DNA of 7,326 nucleotides from PGYR01 sp041595255 (GTDB lineage: Bacteria; Bacteroidota; Ignavibacteria; Kapaibacteriales; UBA2268), in NCBI GenBank assembly GCA_041595255.1, contig JBFHKR010000133.1:1-7326 (forward strand), written 5' to 3'. A program made the position numbers and the translations under genes. The notes beneath the pieces are model-generated. The model was not told the origin of the DNA. It worked only from the letters and a program-made list of their open reading frames with translations, and ran no database searches. Positions 6,474 through 7,326 of this stretch are shown one piece after another. Position 1 is the stretch's first letter; each line of letters starts with the position of its first letter.

Positions 6474-6497
6474 ATTATATTGCTTTTGCAATATAAT
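6474..6497. repeat. Perfect 10-bp hairpin between the TPR and outer-membrane genes
   Basis: ATTATATTGC (6474-6483) and GCAATATAAT (6488-6497) are exact inverted copies around the loop TTTT. It begins 14 bases after the TPR stop. The tail that follows, TGACTTTATTAG, lacks a T-run, so it is not a standard intrinsic terminator. It may mark the 3' end of the TPR mRNA or be a protein site upstream of the barrel gene. Confidence 0.5.
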
Positions 6498-6535
6498 TGA
6501 CTTTATTAGTAGTGCATAATCCTTTTATTAACAAA

Positions 6536-6554
6536 TTTATGAGGAACTCATGAA
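6536..6554 (+). promoter_or_regulatory. Hairpin enclosing the Shine-Dalgarno and start codon of the barrel gene
   Basis: TTTATGAG (6536-6543) can pair with CTCATGAA (6547-6554) around the loop GAA, with one G-U wobble. The Shine-Dalgarno GAGGA (6541-6545) and the ATG at 6550 both lie inside it. The same bases hold a four-codon frame, ATG AGG AAC TCA TGA, whose stop overlaps the real start as ATGA. This could limit or couple translation, or be coincidence. Confidence 0.4.
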
Positions 6555-7092
6555 AAAGTTCTTGACTGTTCTTAGTGTTGCGTTAGTATTATGTTTTTTC
6601 TCTACGAATGTAACTAAGGCACAATTGCCTGATGGTGCATTTGGGATAGGTGGTAGTTTTGATAGTGGGTCACCTGGTTTAAGTGGGATGTATTCCTTCT
6701 CACCAGCTTTTGATTTAGCACTAAACTTAGGATACAATTCTAGTAGTACAAAAACTGAAGTAAATGGCAATTCGAATACTGCGTCGTCTAGCTCAACTTC
6801 TATTGGATTAACTGGTCGTTATTTCTTTGTTGATAACAAAAGAATTGACCCTTTCTTTTCTTTAGGCTTTGATTATGATATGGCTGACAATCAACCTGAT
6901 GCTTTAGGGCTTGCATTTATGTTTGGTGGACAGACGCAAATAGCAGAGAATTTCTTTATTTATTTAGCTACAGGAATTGGTTATAGAACAAGTTCGGAGG
7001 AAACAACTACATTTGGTGTAACTACGACTGAAACTAATAGCAATTTATCATTCATGACTACTTCTGTTGGCGCTATAATTTACTTTAAGTAA
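6550..7092 (+). CDS. Outer-membrane beta-barrel protein (OmpX/OmpA-like, eight strands)
   Basis: Residues 1-24 form a signal peptide (MKK, a Leu/Val/Phe core, cut after VTKA before Q25). The remaining 156 residues alternate hydrophobic and polar residues in eight amphipathic stretches at about 29-39, 44-51, 54-65, 84-94, 99-110, 118-131, 134-148 and 164-180. They are joined by Ser/Thr/Asn-rich loops, the longest at 66-82 and 149-162. The length and the pattern (GGQTQIAENFFIYLATGIGY, 126-145) fit the outer-membrane beta-barrel domain family PF13505. The protein ends in VGAIIYFK, a terminal strand with an aromatic residue next to last, as expected for assembly by the BAM complex. It has no peptidoglycan-binding OmpA tail, so it probably acts only in the outer membrane; no ligand can be inferred. 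The start is fixed by GAGGA four bases upstream. It is probably a single-gene unit, closed by a strong terminator. Confidence 0.85.
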   Translation: MKKFLTVLSVALVLCFFSTNVTKAQLPDGAFGIGGSFDSGSPGLSGMYSFSPAFDLALNLGYNSSSTKTEVNGNSNTASSSSTSIGLTGRYFFVDNKRIDPFFSLGFDYDMADNQPDALGLAFMFGGQTQIAENFFIYLATGIGYRTSSEETTTFGVTTTETNSNLSFMTTSVGAIIYFK

Positions 7093-7112
7093 GATAGAAC
7101 CTAGATAACTTC

Positions 7113-7142
7113 AAAAAGCTCTCTGTCAAAAGAGAGCTTTTT
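7113..7142. terminator. Bidirectional rho-independent terminator
   Basis: AAAAAGCTCTCT (7113-7124) pairs perfectly over 12 bp with AGAGAGCTTTTT (7131-7142) around the loop GTCAAA. The A-run on the left and T-run on the right let it work on both strands. It therefore serves both the barrel gene, ending at 7092, and the converging regulator gene, ending at 7149. Confidence 0.9.
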
Positions 7143-7148
7143 CATTTA

Positions 7149-7326
7149 TTACATGACCTTATACACCAACTCTGCTTTTAGTCCCTTGTAATCTCTTATT
7201 ATAAGCTTTTTTCTATTAAAATCTATTAATTCCTTTTCTCTAAGCTCGTTAAGCAACTTAGTAACAGTTTGTCTAGAAGTAGCTATTAGTGATGCTATCT
7301 CTTTATGCGAGAGTGTTTGCTCTATA
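7149..7326 (-). CDS. Crp/Fnr-family transcriptional regulator (C-terminal part only)
   Basis: On the minus strand an open frame enters from the right edge at 7325 and ends at TAA 7151-7149, giving 58 residues. It reads IEQTLSHKEIASLIATSRQ, then TVTKLLNELREKELIDFNRK and KLIIRDYKGL. This is the winged helix-turn-helix of the Crp/Fnr family (HTH_Crp type): LSHKEIASLI is the first helix, TSRQTVTKLLNEL the recognition helix with the family's S-R-x-T-V core, and the DFNRKKLIIRD hairpin the wing. The cyclic-nucleotide-binding-like sensor domain would lie beyond the edge, so the effector (cAMP, oxygen via an FeS cluster, redox or none) cannot be told. It converges on the barrel gene and shares its terminator. 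Too short a stretch is visible for a gene symbol. Confidence 0.85.
   Translation of the reverse strand, partial: IEQTLSHKEIASLIATSRQTVTKLLNELREKELIDFNRKKLIIRDYKGLKAELVYKVM

Noticed and set aside
6497..6520. Sigma70-like promoter TTGACT...CATAAT before the barrel gene
   Set aside because: The spacer is only 12 bases, far below the usual 16-18, and the organism appears to use TAnnTTTG boxes.
6537..6770. Minus-strand open frame of 77 codons
   Set aside because: It is antisense to the signal peptide and first strands of the barrel protein; no start signal or recognisable features.

Overview
This is an A+T-rich stretch of chromosome that looks like a member of the Bacteroidota/Chlorobiota (FCB) group. 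The clues are exact TAnnTTTG -7 boxes of the kind used by the Bacteroidota primary sigma factor, mostly weak or absent Shine-Dalgarno sequences, a secreted protein with an IgGFc-binding-type domain, and an OmpA/OmpX-like barrel protein. The assignment is an inference; there is no rRNA or other phylogenetic marker. There is no sign of a mobile element, CRISPR array, tRNA or rRNA.

Layout: (1) 1-950, minus strand: the N-terminal 316 residues of a secreted IgGFc-binding-domain protein that runs off the left edge. (2) 951-1203: a divergent promoter region with a palindrome over the -7 box of the next gene. (3) 1204-2529, plus: S-adenosylhomocysteine hydrolase (ahcY), of the shorter archaeal/Thermotoga-like type with unusual residues in the NAD loop, closed by a strong terminator. 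(4) 2647-6460: two exported TPR proteins that are full-length paralogues (362 and 390 aa), separated by a GT4-type glycosyltransferase (plus) and a 78-aa two-helix membrane protein (minus). (5) 6550-7092, plus: a small eight-stranded outer-membrane beta-barrel protein, preceded by two hairpins. (6) 7113-7142: a terminator shared with a converging gene. (7) 7149-7326, minus: the C-terminal helix-turn-helix of a Crp/Fnr-family regulator, cut by the right edge.

How the genes relate: most appear to be separate transcription units rather than one operon, since strands alternate and gaps of about 90-250 bp carry promoter-like or hairpin elements. ahcY is housekeeping (recycling of SAH in the methyl cycle). 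The rest is largely cell-envelope: secreted, periplasmic or outer-membrane proteins plus a sugar transferase. The most unusual item is the TPR paralogue pair, whose C-terminal ~130-residue region is conserved almost without gaps and carries an invariant CxxC and a W-S-K-Y motif that I cannot assign to a named domain. I do not see proof of a new defence or other multi-gene system here; the paralogue pair is the best candidate for something undescribed.
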